NCBI GenBank assembly: GCA_963851215.1
Contig: CAWKOG010000008.1
Location: forward strand, 62,001 to 126,000
Length of the DNA: 64,000 nucleotides
Direction of reading: 5' to 3'
Origin: DATKFM01 sp963851215
GTDB lineage: Bacteria; Pseudomonadota; Alphaproteobacteria; Dongiales; Dongiaceae
A program made the position numbers and the translations under genes. Under the pieces are notes generated by a model. It made no database searches, was not told the origin of the DNA, and was given only the letters and a program-made list of their open reading frames with translations. This document shows positions 26,738 through 35,543 of the stretch, one piece after another. Every line of letters begins with the position of its first letter. The first letter of the stretch is position 1.

Positions 26738-27387
26738 ATGACGCTCAAACTCTATTTCCATCCGCTGTCATCCTTCTGCATGAAGGCGCTCACGGCGCTG
26801 TATGAGAACGACACGGCCTTCGAGCCCGTGATCGTCGATCTCGGCAACGAGGCGTCGCGGGCGGCTTTCCTGAAGGTCTGGCCGATCGGCAAATTCCCGG
26901 TGCTGCGCGACGAGGCGCGGGAGCGCACGCGTGCCGGAGTCCAGCATCATCATCGAATATCTGGCGAAGCATTATCCCGGCAAATCGAAGCTCGTGCCCG
27001 CCGACGAGGATCTGGCGCGGCAGACGCGCCTGAGCGACCGGTTCTTCGATCTCTATGTGCATATGCCCATGCAGAGGATCGTCGCCGAAAGGCTGCGGCC
27101 GGCGGGGAAGGGCGATCCCTTTGGCCTGGAGCAGGCAAAGACGCAGTTGCAGACCGCGCTCGGCATGGTCGAGCGGGATATGGCCGCAAAGACTTGGGCC
27201 ATGGGCGATGCCTTCACCATGGCCGACTGCGCCGCGTCGCCTGCACTGTTTTACGCGGATCAGGTGATACCGTTCGGCGACAGCCACAAGAACGCTGCGG
27301 CTTATCTCAGCCGGCTGAAGGCGCGGCCCGTCCTTCGCGCGGGCGCTCAAGGAAGCGCAGCCTTACTGGCATATGTTTCCGAAGTAA
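26738..27387 (+). pseudogene. Glutathione S-transferase, two frameshifts
   Basis: GST fold: the N-terminal thioredoxin-like part LYFHPLSSFCMKALTALYEN and PIGKFPVL, then in a second frame the ESSIIIEYL helix and the C-terminal helical domain with GDAFTMADCAASPALFYAD. A third frame gives the end ARALKEAQPYWHMFPK and TAA at 27385. Shifts lie near 26925 and 27325. All parts join into a normal protein of about 215 residues, so these are probably base-call errors. It follows the ArsR-SRPBCC pair by 14 bases and may share its control. Confidence 0.78.
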
Positions 27388-27441
27388 CTTGCCGGTGCGG
27401 GCTTGCCCGCCGCCGAAGACCTCCGCTAACATTGTCTGAGG

Positions 27442-27456
27442 ATTTGTCAGACAAAT
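27442..27456. promoter_or_regulatory. GntR/FCD-type operator before the epimerase gene
   Basis: ATTTGTC-A-GACAAAT is a perfect 7-1-7 palindrome ending 17 bases before the epimerase ATG. An additional half-site TTGTCTGA lies at 27432-27439. TTGTCnGACAA palindromes are typical of GntR-family FCD regulators, one of which is encoded at 28470-29189. Confidence 0.6.
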
Positions 27457-27473
27457 AGCGGGGGATCTGCGTC

Positions 27474-28463
27474 ATGGCCGGCCGTCTCATTCTCGTCACC
27501 GGCGCCACGGGCAAGGTGGGTCAGACGTTCATGCACCGCCTGCTCGGCGATGCGGCGTTCGGCCAGGACCGCATCCGCGCCCTCTGCCATAACCGCACGC
27601 TGCCGGAAACATCGCGGGTCGAGGTGGTGAAGGGCAGCATCGCCGACCGCGCGCTGGTGGCGCGCGCGATGGACGGGGTGACCCATGTGCTGCATCTCGC
27701 CACCTGCAAGGAGACGCCTGAGGACGTCATGGACGTGACGGTGAAAGGCCTCTTCTGGCTGCTGGAGGCGGCGCGGGAGAGCAAGGCCTTCCGCCAGTTC
27801 GTCCTCATCGGCGGCGATGCCGGCATGGGGCATTTCTTCTACCGCCGGTCGGCGCCGGTGACGGAGGCCGACCGGCACAGCGCCTATCCCGGCTGCTATG
27901 CGCTGTCCAAGGTGCTCGAGGAGGTTATGCTGGAGCAGTACTACATCCAGTACGACTTCACCGGCTGCTGCCTGCGGGCGCCCTGGATCATGGAGAAGGA
28001 CGATTTCAAATACACCATGTCGTTCGGCGAGGATGTGTTCGGCGGGCCGCGCTGGATCGAACTGGTCGGCAAGGAGCGCGCGGCCGGCTATCAGAAGGCC
28101 GGCACGGTGCCGCTGATGCTGGATGCCGACGGATCGCCGATGCGGCGCAACTTCGTGCATGTGGACGATCTGGTCGACGCCATCCTGAAGTCGCTGGACC
28201 ATCCGGGCGCGCGGCAGCAGACCTTCAACATCTGCATGGACGAGCCGGTGGACTACGGCGCCGTCGCGGCGCACCTTAAGGCGACTCGCGGCCTGCCGTC
28301 GGTGGCGGTGCCGACCGAGTTTCACAGCACCTGGCTGGATAACTCGAAGGCAAGATATCGCCTCGGCTGGCGCCCGAGCTATGATCTGAAGAAGCTGGTG
28401 GATGCGTCCTACAACTATGTCCGCGCGGCCAACGATCCGCGGAAGATCTGGTATCCGGGCTAG
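27474..28463 (+). CDS. NAD-dependent epimerase/dehydratase family protein (extended SDR)
   Basis: Extended short-chain dehydrogenase of 329 residues. It has the N-terminal GxxGxxG motif VTGATGKVG, the catalytic region YPGCYALSKVLEEVM with Tyr and Lys (YxxxK), and a C-terminal substrate region RRNFVHVDDLVDAILKSLDH. Enzymes of this group act on nucleotide sugars, aldonates or uronates. The promoter carries a GntR/FCD palindrome and the neighbouring regulator is FCD-type, suggesting a sugar-acid catabolic role. The substrate is not identifiable. Confidence 0.83.
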   Translation: MAGRLILVTGATGKVGQTFMHRLLGDAAFGQDRIRALCHNRTLPETSRVEVVKGSIADRALVARAMDGVTHVLHLATCKETPEDVMDVTVKGLFWLLEAARESKAFRQFVLIGGDAGMGHFFYRRSAPVTEADRHSAYPGCYALSKVLEEVMLEQYYIQYDFTGCCLRAPWIMEKDDFKYTMSFGEDVFGGPRWIELVGKERAAGYQKAGTVPLMLDADGSPMRRNFVHVDDLVDAILKSLDHPGARQQTFNICMDEPVDYGAVAAHLKATRGLPSVAVPTEFHSTWLDNSKARYRLGWRPSYDLKKLVDASYNYVRAANDPRKIWYPG

Positions 28464-28469
28464 GGATAT

Positions 28470-29189
28470 TCACCCGCCGTTGAAGCTCGCCTTCAGCAGG
28501 TTGCGTTCGACGAACTCCAGATGCTTGCGCATGCCGGCGGCGGCGCGGCCCATGTCGCGTTCGGCGATGGCGCCGACGATGGCGTCATGCTCGCTGAAGC
28601 TGTGATGATCGGGATCAGGCTTGACCGGATTGGTGCGCGGGCGGCTCCAGGCGACGGCGCGGCGCACGGCGTTCAGCGTATCCAGTAGCGAGAGCAGCAG
28701 GTTGTTCTGCGTCGCCTCGGCGATGGCGCGGTGCAGGCGGTTGTCCCACGCCTCGTACTGCCGCCAGCTCGCGGCCTCGCGGCTTTTCTTCAGGCAGTTC
28801 TGCATCTCGGCGATCTGCGCCGGGGTCGCATTCAGCGCCGCGAGCCGCGCCACTTCCGGCTCCAGCAGCAGGCGCGTTCGCATCACCTCCGCCGGATTGG
28901 TGCGGTGGGAGATCGCGGCGATGTCGGAGACGGAGTCGAGCGGGCGGTTGCCGAGGAAGGTGCCCTTGCCCACATGGCGCCAGAGCTGGCCCTCTGCTTC
29001 CAGCACCGCCAGCGCCTTGCGCAGTTCGGCGCGGGTGACGCCCAGCGCCTGCGAAAGCGTGCGCTCGGGCGGCAGGCGGCTGTCGGCGGCGAGCGTGGTG
29101 CGTGCGAGATAGGCGCGCAGTTGGGCTAGCGCCGTGGCGCTTTCCGCCGGTGTGCTGACGACCTGAAGGGTTGCCGATCTCAGTTCCAT
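28470..29189 (-). CDS. GntR family transcriptional regulator, FCD subfamily
   Basis: A regulator of 239 residues: N-terminal winged helix (LPPERTLSQALGVTRAELRKALAVLEAEGQL) and C-terminal all-helical FCD ligand-binding domain (LEPEVARLAAL, DNRLHRAIAEAT, HDAIVGAIAERD, metal-ligand His and Asp positions). FCD proteins usually sense carboxylic acids. ATG 29189 (MELRSAT) is preferred to the upstream TTG. It is divergent from the NMT1-type transporter operon and convergent with the epimerase gene. A perfect palindrome seven bases upstream of its start suggests autoregulation. Confidence 0.88.
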   Translation of the reverse strand: MELRSATLQVVSTPAESATALAQLRAYLARTTLAADSRLPPERTLSQALGVTRAELRKALAVLEAEGQLWRHVGKGTFLGNRPLDSVSDIAAISHRTNPAEVMRTRLLLEPEVARLAALNATPAQIAEMQNCLKKSREAASWRQYEAWDNRLHRAIAEATQNNLLLSLLDTLNAVRRAVAWSRPRTNPVKPDPDHHSFSEHDAIVGAIAERDMGRAAAGMRKHLEFVERNLLKASFNGG

Positions 29190-29195
29190 GTCCTC

Positions 29196-29215
29196 AACCA
29201 ATCAAATGATTGGTT
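29196..29215. promoter_or_regulatory. Palindromic operator between the GntR gene and the transporter operon
   Basis: AACCAATCA-AA-TGATTGGTT has perfect nine-base arms and begins 7 bases upstream of the GntR ATG. A related but less symmetric AACCAATC...GATTG element lies at 29279-29299 on the transporter side. Both are well placed for control of the divergent genes by the GntR protein. Confidence 0.6.
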
Positions 29216-29354
29216 CGCTCATATGCACGGAAATCAAGCAGGTCAAGGTTTCATTGACGGCTTGTTGCAACCAAGTTAAACCAATCGACGGAATGATTGC
29301 AAAAAGGGCCGTAAAGGCCGGGCGCGTTCTCAACACAGGGCTTGGGAGGATCCA

Positions 29355-30353
29355 ATGGCTAGATTTCTGCGTCGTCTTGCCGGCGTTGCCGGCGCCGCGT
29401 TGATTGCCGCTACGCTGTCGCTGTCGGCGGCGCAAGCTCAGGAAAACAAAATCCGCATCGCCTTCGGCGATGTCGCCAGCGTCGAGTCCCTGAACTTCCT
29501 GATCGCCATCGAGCGCGCGAAGGAGAAGGGCGTCAATATCGAAGTCACCTTCTTCAAGGAAGAAGATATTGCCGCGCAAGCCGTCGTGAGCGGCGAGGCC
29601 GATGTGGGCGTCGGCACGCCCTATGCGCTGCTGCAGAAGGTGAAGGCGCCGATCCGCATATTCTACCAGCTCAGCACGCTGCGCTTCTATCCGATCGTGA
29701 ATACCGAGTTCTATAAGGAGTGGAAGGATCTGGACGGCCAGGAAGTGGCGGTGCATTCCCGCGGCTCCGGCACGGAAGCCATCATGAAGCTGATGGCCCA
29801 GCGCAACGGCATCACCTACAGCAACATCAGCTATGTCGCGGGCGCCGAAGTGCGCGCCGGCGCGCTGCTGCAGGGCAATGTCAAGGCGACCATCGTCGAT
29901 GCCGCCAACCGGCGCATGATCGAAGAGAAGGCGCCCGGCAAGTTCGCCGTGCTGCCGATGGAAGGCGTGAACGCCAGCGACGAAGCGCTCTATGCCAACA
30001 CCGAATTCCTGACCCGCGAGCAGGCGGCGGTGGATATCCTGGTGGAAGCGCTGATCACCACTTGGCGCGAAATCAACGCCAAGCCGGCGATCGTCGCCGA
30101 CCTGCGCAAGCAGTACAACCTGCTGACGGATCTGCCGGCCGATCTCGAGCCGGAAGTGGTTCCGTACTTCGAAGAGTCCGTTGCCTCCGGCGCATTTCCG
30201 GAGAATGGCGGCGGCGAAACGGCGGCGCAGGACGATTTCGGCTTCTACAGCGTGGCCGGCCAGCTCGAAGGCGACCCGGCGGCGCTCAAGGTCGAGGATT
30301 ACTGGGACCTCGGTCCGCTGAATCGCGCTCTCGCAAAGCTCGGCACCAAGTAG
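29355..30353 (+). CDS. NMT1/SsuA-type ABC transporter substrate-binding protein
   Basis: Periplasmic binding protein of 332 residues with a signal peptide (MARFLRRLAGVAGAALIAATLSLSAAQA) cleaved near AQA-QE. The pattern IRIAFGDVASVESLNFLIAIE, VSGEADVGVGTPYALL and the late LPADLEPEVVPYFEE resembles the nitrate/sulfonate/thiamine-precursor (NMT1) group. It opens an operon with two permeases and one ATPase and ends with a fumarylpyruvate-hydrolase-like enzyme, so the ligand may be an aromatic or other organic acid. Confidence 0.85.
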   Translation: MARFLRRLAGVAGAALIAATLSLSAAQAQENKIRIAFGDVASVESLNFLIAIERAKEKGVNIEVTFFKEEDIAAQAVVSGEADVGVGTPYALLQKVKAPIRIFYQLSTLRFYPIVNTEFYKEWKDLDGQEVAVHSRGSGTEAIMKLMAQRNGITYSNISYVAGAEVRAGALLQGNVKATIVDAANRRMIEEKAPGKFAVLPMEGVNASDEALYANTEFLTREQAAVDILVEALITTWREINAKPAIVADLRKQYNLLTDLPADLEPEVVPYFEESVASGAFPENGGGETAAQDDFGFYSVAGQLEGDPAALKVEDYWDLGPLNRALAKLGTK

Positions 30354-30368
30354 GCGACGGAACATCCG

Positions 30369-31196
30369 TTGACTGTACGTTATGATGACGAAGCCGGGGT
30401 CCGCGCGGCCCCGGCTGTTCTCGTCGAGGGCGCGCTGGCAGCGCGTCGCGATTATGCGTGGCTTTGGCGCCTGCTGTCTGTCGTCTTGTTCTGCGGCGCC
30501 TGGGAAATCGCCGGGCAGATCCCCATCAACTATGCCTTCCCGCCTTTCTCCGAGACGGCGGCGGCATTCTTCTCCATGATCTTCGATGGCAGCCTGCCGC
30601 GCGCCTATCTGTCGACGCTGCAGCCGCTGGTGATCGGCGTGGTCGCGTCCGCGGTCATCGGCCTCGGGCTCGGCGTGCTGATGGGCTTGCGGCGGGGCGC
30701 GGAATGGCTGGCCGCGCCGGTGTTCATCGTGCTGCAGGCAGCTCCGGTGGCGGCGCTGATTCCATTGGTCACCTTCGTTTACGGCATCGGCCTTGTCGCC
30801 AAGTCACTGTCGGTCATGTTGCTGGCCCTGCCAGTGATCGTGCTCAATTGCTACAAGGCGGTGCGCAACGTAAATCCGTCGCTGGTGGATATGTGCCGCT
30901 CGTTCCAGGGCACGCGGACGCAGCAGATTGCCAAGATCGTCATTCCCGATGCCAGCCCGGTGATCTTCGCCGGTCTGCGCCTGGGGGTCGCGGCGGGCTT
31001 CATCGGCGTGGTACTGGCCGAGCTGCTGATCACGCCGACGGGCATCGGCGATCTCATCACCTATCACCGGGCGGTGGCCGACTATGCGGAGATGTATGCG
31101 TCGATCGCCTCGATCATCCTGTTTTCGGCGCTGACGCTGGCGCTTCTGCAGCGGCTTGAAATCGCGCTGTTCCGGCCGGAATTGAAGAAAGCATGA
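30369..31196 (+). CDS. ABC transporter permease (SsuC/TauC type)
   Basis: Inner-membrane permease of 275 residues with about six helices. The EAA loop is visible around MCRSFQGTRTQQIAKIVIPDASPVIFAGLRLG, and GFIGVVLAELLITPTGIGDLI follows. Initiation is at TTG 30369, 15 bases after the binding-protein gene. The stop overlaps the ATPase ATG (ATGA). It should pair with the second permease at 32016 as a heterodimer. Confidence 0.87.
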   Translation: MTVRYDDEAGVRAAPAVLVEGALAARRDYAWLWRLLSVVLFCGAWEIAGQIPINYAFPPFSETAAAFFSMIFDGSLPRAYLSTLQPLVIGVVASAVIGLGLGVLMGLRRGAEWLAAPVFIVLQAAPVAALIPLVTFVYGIGLVAKSLSVMLLALPVIVLNCYKAVRNVNPSLVDMCRSFQGTRTQQIAKIVIPDASPVIFAGLRLGVAAGFIGVVLAELLITPTGIGDLITYHRAVADYAEMYASIASIILFSALTLALLQRLEIALFRPELKKA

Positions 31197-32008
31197 CAAT
31201 GGGTACAGTGCACAAGATGAAGGCTTCGCCGACCGGAATAGCCGATGAGGCTGCCGCCAAGGTGGAGGTGCGCGGCGTCGGCAAGACCTATCAGGGCGGC
31301 GTCGAGGCGCTGCGCGGCATCGACCTGGCCTTTCCCCAGGGCAAGCTGACATCGCTGCTCGGCCCCAGCGGCTGCGGCAAGACCACGCTGCTCAAGATCA
31401 TCGCCGGCCTGCTGCGGCCGGATGCCGGCGAGGTGATCGTCGCCGGCAAGAAGGTGACGGGCCCGGGCCCGGAGCGCGCCTTCGTGTTCCAGGATTTCGC
31501 GCTGCTGCCCTGGGCGACTGTGCTGCGCAATGTCGGCTTCGGGCTGGAGCTGCGGGGTACGCCGAAGGCAGAGCGTGAAACGGCGGCGCGCCACTATATC
31601 GGCGAGGTGGGTCTCGCCGGTTTCGAGGACCGCTATCCCCACGAGCTTTCCGGCGGCATGCGCCAGCGGGTCGGGCTCGCCCGCGCGCTGGCGGTGAATG
31701 CCGATGTCCTGCTGATGGACGAGCCGTTCTCCGCCGTCGACGAGCAGACACGCCGGAAGTTCCAGGAGGATCTGCTGAAACTCAGGGGCGTCGAGCACAA
31801 GACCTTCATCTTCGTCACCCACAGCATCGAAGAGGCTGTTTATGTCTCCGACCGCGTGGTGCTGCTGTCCCAGCGGCCGGGTCAGGTGTCCCAGATCATC
31901 GAGCCCCACATCGATCGCACCGCTTCCCCTGACGATATCCGCCGCGACCGCGCCTATCTCGATACGGTGGAGGAGATTTGGCAAGGCCTGCGGCAATATG
32001 TGACGTGA
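31193..32008 (+). CDS. ABC transporter ATP-binding protein (SsuB/TauB type)
   Basis: ATPase of 271 residues. Walker A GPSGCGKTTLLKIIAGL, Q-loop FQDFALLPWATV, signature ELSGGMRQRVGLARAL, Walker B LLMDEPFSAVDEQTR and the switch His in VTHSIEEAVY are all intact. It overlaps the upstream permease gene by four bases and lies eight bases before the second permease gene, so it is firmly part of this transporter. Confidence 0.92.
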   Translation: MTMGTVHKMKASPTGIADEAAAKVEVRGVGKTYQGGVEALRGIDLAFPQGKLTSLLGPSGCGKTTLLKIIAGLLRPDAGEVIVAGKKVTGPGPERAFVFQDFALLPWATVLRNVGFGLELRGTPKAERETAARHYIGEVGLAGFEDRYPHELSGGMRQRVGLARALAVNADVLLMDEPFSAVDEQTRRKFQEDLLKLRGVEHKTFIFVTHSIEEAVYVSDRVVLLSQRPGQVSQIIEPHIDRTASPDDIRRDRAYLDTVEEIWQGLRQYVT

Positions 32009-32015
32009 GCTCGGC

Positions 32016-32768
32016 ATGATCATATTCGGATATCGCGTGCCGATGATGGCTTCGATTCTGGTCTGGTGCCTGCTGTGGGAGATCATCGGCCAGACCGGCC
32101 TGATGTATCTGGTGCCGCCCTTCTCGTCGGTGCTGGTGGCGGTGGTCGAGCTGGTGCAGCTTGAGAAATTCCAGGTGGCGACGGTCACCACCTTGCGCTC
32201 CTTCGCCATCGGCATGGCGCTGGCGGCGGTCATCGGCATTGCGCTGGGCGTGCTGATGGGGCGGGTCAAGGCCGCCGACAAGCTTCTGGGCATGTGGGTG
32301 AATCTGTTCGTCAGTGCGCCGCTGTCGGCGCTGGTGCCCGTGTTGATGATCCTCTCGGGCATGGGCGAGCGGACGATCGTCGTCTCGGTCTTCCTGTTCG
32401 CGGTCTGGATCATCGTGTTGGATACCCGCGCGGGCGTGCAGCATGTGTCGGTCTCGCTGGTCGAGATGGGGCGCAGCTATGGCGCCAGCCGCTGGCAGCT
32501 TTACACGCGCATCATCCTGCTGGCCGCCTTGCCCGAGATCCTGGCCGGGCTGCGCCTCGGCCTGATCCGCGGCGTCAAAGGCGTGGTGATCGGGCAGTTG
32601 CTGGTTTCCATCATCGGCTATGGCGAGCTGTTCGAGATCTATTCGCGCAACTTCCTGATGGAAGAGTTCTGGGCGCTGACGATCCTGCTGTTCGCCTTTG
32701 CGATGGTGGTTTCTGAGCTCGTGGCCTATTTGGAAAAACGCATTGAATTTTATGCGGGGGTTAGATGA
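32016..32768 (+). CDS. ABC transporter permease (SsuC/TauC type), second subunit
   Basis: Permease of 250 residues, paralogous to the one at 30369. Helices begin at MMASILVWCLLWEIIGQTG. The EAA loop is EMGRSYGASRWQLYTRIILLAALPEILAGLRLG, followed by RGVKGVVIGQLLVSIIGYGELFE. A transporter with two different permeases and one ATPase is a common variant of this family. Its stop overlaps the hydrolase start as ATGA. Confidence 0.87.
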   Translation: MIIFGYRVPMMASILVWCLLWEIIGQTGLMYLVPPFSSVLVAVVELVQLEKFQVATVTTLRSFAIGMALAAVIGIALGVLMGRVKAADKLLGMWVNLFVSAPLSALVPVLMILSGMGERTIVVSVFLFAVWIIVLDTRAGVQHVSVSLVEMGRSYGASRWQLYTRIILLAALPEILAGLRLGLIRGVKGVVIGQLLVSIIGYGELFEIYSRNFLMEEFWALTILLFAFAMVVSELVAYLEKRIEFYAGVR

Positions 32769-33475
32769 CAAACGTGATGGTCAAGGAAGCCGCCTATCTG
32801 TTCCAGCCCGCGCCGGCGCCGGCGCTGCCGGTCCGCGGCATGAACAAGCTGTTTCCGGTGCACCGGATCTATTGCGTGGGCCGCAACTATGCCGAGCATG
32901 CGAAGGAGATGGGCCACGATCCGAACCGCGAGCCGCCGTTCTTCTTCCAGAAGAACCCGGACTCGCTGATTCCCGGCGGCGGCGATTTCCCCTATCCGCC
33001 GAAATCCAACGACGTGCATCACGAGTTCGAAATGGTGGTGGCGCTGCACCGGGGCGGCAGCGACATCCCGGTGGAGCGCGCGCTGGATTGCGTGTTCGGC
33101 TATGCCGTCGGCCTGGACATGACGCGGCGCGACCTGCAGGCCGAGGCGAAGAAGGCGGGCCGCCCCTGGGAAGTGGGCAAGGCGTTCGAACATGCGGCGC
33201 CCTGTTCGGAGATCGTGCCGGCCTCGGTCATCGGCCATCCGAAGAAGGGCGCCGTCTGGTTGAAGGTCAACGGCGCGGTGAAGCAGCAGGGCGATCTCAG
33301 CCAGCTCATCTGGGGCGTGCCGGAGACGATCAGCTATCTCTCGGGCCTGTTCGAGCTCAAGCCCGGCGATCTGATCTTCTCGGGGACGCCGGCGGGCGTT
33401 TCCGCCGTGAAGCGCGGCGATGTGCTGCAGGGCGGCGTCGACGGGATCGGCGAGATCACGGTGAAGGTGGTTTAG
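32765..33475 (+). CDS. Fumarylacetoacetate hydrolase family protein (fumarylpyruvate hydrolase-like)
   Basis: C-C bond hydrolase of 236 residues. It shows CVGRNYAEHAKEMG, the metal-binding HHEFEMVVAL (Glu residues), GYAVGLDMTRRDLQAEAK, GKAFEHAAP and the C-terminal FSGTPAGVSAVKRGD. The RRDLQ...KKAGRPWEVGKAFEHAAP arrangement is typical of fumarylpyruvate hydrolases of the gentisate pathway and of related FAH enzymes. Translational overlap with the transporter suggests that the enzyme acts on the imported compound or its product. No gentisate dioxygenase is present, so the pathway assignment is inference. Confidence 0.85.
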   Translation: MTNVMVKEAAYLFQPAPAPALPVRGMNKLFPVHRIYCVGRNYAEHAKEMGHDPNREPPFFFQKNPDSLIPGGGDFPYPPKSNDVHHEFEMVVALHRGGSDIPVERALDCVFGYAVGLDMTRRDLQAEAKKAGRPWEVGKAFEHAAPCSEIVPASVIGHPKKGAVWLKVNGAVKQQGDLSQLIWGVPETISYLSGLFELKPGDLIFSGTPAGVSAVKRGDVLQGGVDGIGEITVKVV

Positions 33476-33497
33476 CTCGGTCTGTACCGCCGGGAAT

Positions 33498-33620
33498 GTA
33501 GGGGCGACCTCGGCAAGATCGCTACGCGATCTGCCTGCGGTCGCCCTGTTGCGGCCACCCGATGTCCTTAGCCAGGATTGTGCGCGATCCGATGAAGGGC
33601 GCCCGCAGGTCGCCCCTACA
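33498..33620. repeat. REP-like dispersed palindromic repeat, copy 2 (composite)
   Basis: The element starts with the same GTAGGGGCGACCTCGGCAAG as the copy at 9332 and shares GCGATCTGCCTG and GGTCGCCC. It then carries about 55 extra bases before a final AGGTCGCCCCTACA. This looks like a mosaic of two palindromic units between two convergent genes. Confidence 0.7.
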
Positions 33621-33632
33621 AACCCGACTGCG

Positions 33633-34409
33633 CTACGGCAGCGCCCAGCCGCCATCGACGCGCAATGAAACGCCGGTGATCAGCGACGCCGCGGGCGAAG
33701 CGAGGAACACCACCGCGCCCGCCACTTCCATCGGCTCGCCGATGCGGCCCAGGGGGATGCTCGCGATCGTCTGCTTCAGAAACGCCGGATCGGACAGGGC
33801 CGGCTTGGTGCCGTCGGTCCAGATGAAGGTCGGCGCCACGGCGTTCACGCGGATGTTGTACTGCGCCCATTCATTGGCGAGGCAGCGGGTGAGGTGGTCG
33901 ATGGCTGCCTTGGTCATGCAGTAGATCGGCTCGCCCTTCAGCGCCACCGTGCCGGCCTGGGAGCTCATATTGACGATGCAGCCGGCCTTGCGCTTGATCA
34001 TGCGCCGGCCGGCCGCTTGCGCGGCGAAGAATGTGCCCTTTAAATTCACTGCCAGCGTCGCGTCGAAATCCGCCTCGTTGACGTTCTCGGCCAGGTTCTC
34101 CGGCCCGATGCCCGCGTTGTTGACGAGCACGTCGATCTTGCCGAAGTGCGACTCGGCCTGGGCAATGGCGCTTTCGATCTGGTCGAGTTTCGCCACGTCC
34201 ATTTGTAGCGGCAGAACCTTGCGGCCCAGCGCCTTGATCTCCGCCGCCAGTTCCTGGCCCGGCCCGGACTTCACGTCGCGCAAGCCGAGCGCGATATCGG
34301 CGCCCGCCTTGGCGCAGGCCAGCGAACAGGCGCGTCCAAGGCCGCGCGCCGCGCCGGTGACGAGCACGGTCTGCCCCGTGAGTTCGAAGCGCGGAAATTG
34401 TTCGGCCAT
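33633..34409 (-). CDS. SDR family oxidoreductase (glucose-1-dehydrogenase-like)
   Basis: Classical short-chain dehydrogenase of 258 residues. It has the TGAARGLGRA nucleotide motif, DVLVNNAGIG, catalytic Ser in VNMSSQAG and YCMTKAAIDHLTR (Tyr, Lys), and the VDGGWALP terminus. ATG 34409 has the Shine-Dalgarno AAGGGGG, so I prefer it to the start 24 bases upstream. It is downstream of and codirectional with the sugar-type ABC transporter genes, so oxidation of the imported sugar or polyol is a reasonable guess. Confidence 0.85.
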   Translation of the reverse strand: MAEQFPRFELTGQTVLVTGAARGLGRACSLACAKAGADIALGLRDVKSGPGQELAAEIKALGRKVLPLQMDVAKLDQIESAIAQAESHFGKIDVLVNNAGIGPENLAENVNEADFDATLAVNLKGTFFAAQAAGRRMIKRKAGCIVNMSSQAGTVALKGEPIYCMTKAAIDHLTRCLANEWAQYNIRVNAVAPTFIWTDGTKPALSDPAFLKQTIASIPLGRIGEPMEVAGAVVFLASPAASLITGVSLRVDGGWALP

Positions 34410-34515
34410 TGTTCGTTCCCCCTTGATGGGCATGCTGCGAAGAAAGCGCGCCCGCTCAGACCGACAGAAACATATCGGCCCGAGCGGGCGCAGCCAATGG
34501 CAGCCCTTCAGCGAG

Positions 34516-35506
34516 TTAGCGGATGCCCGCGTCGATCAGCGGGATCAGCTTCTCCACATTCGCCGGCGAAAGCGTGCCCGCCGCCGTATTCGTGGTGAAA
34601 CCGCCCATCTGGTACTTCGCCGACAGCACGCATTGCAGCACCGGCAGGAAGCCCTGGAGATAGAGCTGCTGGTCCAGGGTCGCCGTCATGGTGCCGGCCT
34701 TCACCGCGTCAACCGTCTTCGGATCGGTGTCGATGCCGCCGAAGATGATGTCGCCGGGACCTTTGCCGGCCTGCTGGCCCACATCGGGGAGCAGGGGCGT
34801 GATGCCGCCATGCTGGGTGCCGATGGCCTTGGTGTCCGGATGCTGCTGCAGATAGGCGACGAGCTGCGGGATGGCGAGCGGCGGATTGCCGTTCACTTCC
34901 TCCGACATCTCCAGCCGGTCCACGGTCACGCCGGCCTTCTCCAGCGTGTCTGCCATGCCGGTATCGGACAGGCCGCGATCGCCGCGGCTGAAATTGCCGA
35001 ACACCATCGCCTTGTCGCCGGAAGCGAGACCGGCCGCCAGCATGGCGCGGGCGGTGATGGCGCCGCCCTCATAGAGATCGACGCCGGCATAGCCGAAGCC
35101 CTTGTCCTGATACTTGACCTGCAGTTCCTTCAGCGGCGCGTTGCCTGATGTCACGACAATGCCCTGCGCAACCGCGTCGGCCACCACGATCGGCAAAGGC
35201 ATCGTTGCCGGGATGGCCCATGATGACGATGCAATTCGGCTTGGCGGCCAGCGCCTCGCGGAATTGCGCCAGCATGGTCTCCGCCTGCCAGCTCGAATAT
35301 TGCTCGATCAGATTGACGCCGAGCGCCGCGGCGGCGGCCTTGGCGCCGTTGGTGCGCGGCAGCACCGGCGGCTCGCCGGGTTGCCCGCCCATCTGCATAT
35401 AGACAGTGACGCCTTCGCCGATCATCTGGGCGCTTGCCGGCATCGCCATTGCCGCCAGTGAGCCCGCGATCGCCGTCACGCTCAGTAGCTTCGTAATCGT
35501 CCGCAT
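34516..35506 (-). CDS. Sugar-type (RbsB-like) ABC transporter substrate-binding protein, frameshifted once
   Basis: Periplasmic binding protein of about 330 residues with signal peptide (MRTITKLLSVTAIAGSLAAMAMPASAQ). The type I binding-protein fold shows FREALAAKPNCIVIMGHPGND, then after a frame change near 35200 LPIVVADAVAQGIVVTSGN, IIFGGIDTDPKTVDAVKAG and TLDQQLYLQGF. The second of two adjacent ATGs (35506) has better spacing from AGGAGG than the first (35509). It belongs with the permease and ATPase genes just upstream. Confidence 0.83.
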
Positions 35507-35543
35507 CATGATCCTCCTAATGTTAGGTTTCATTGTTGCAGTG

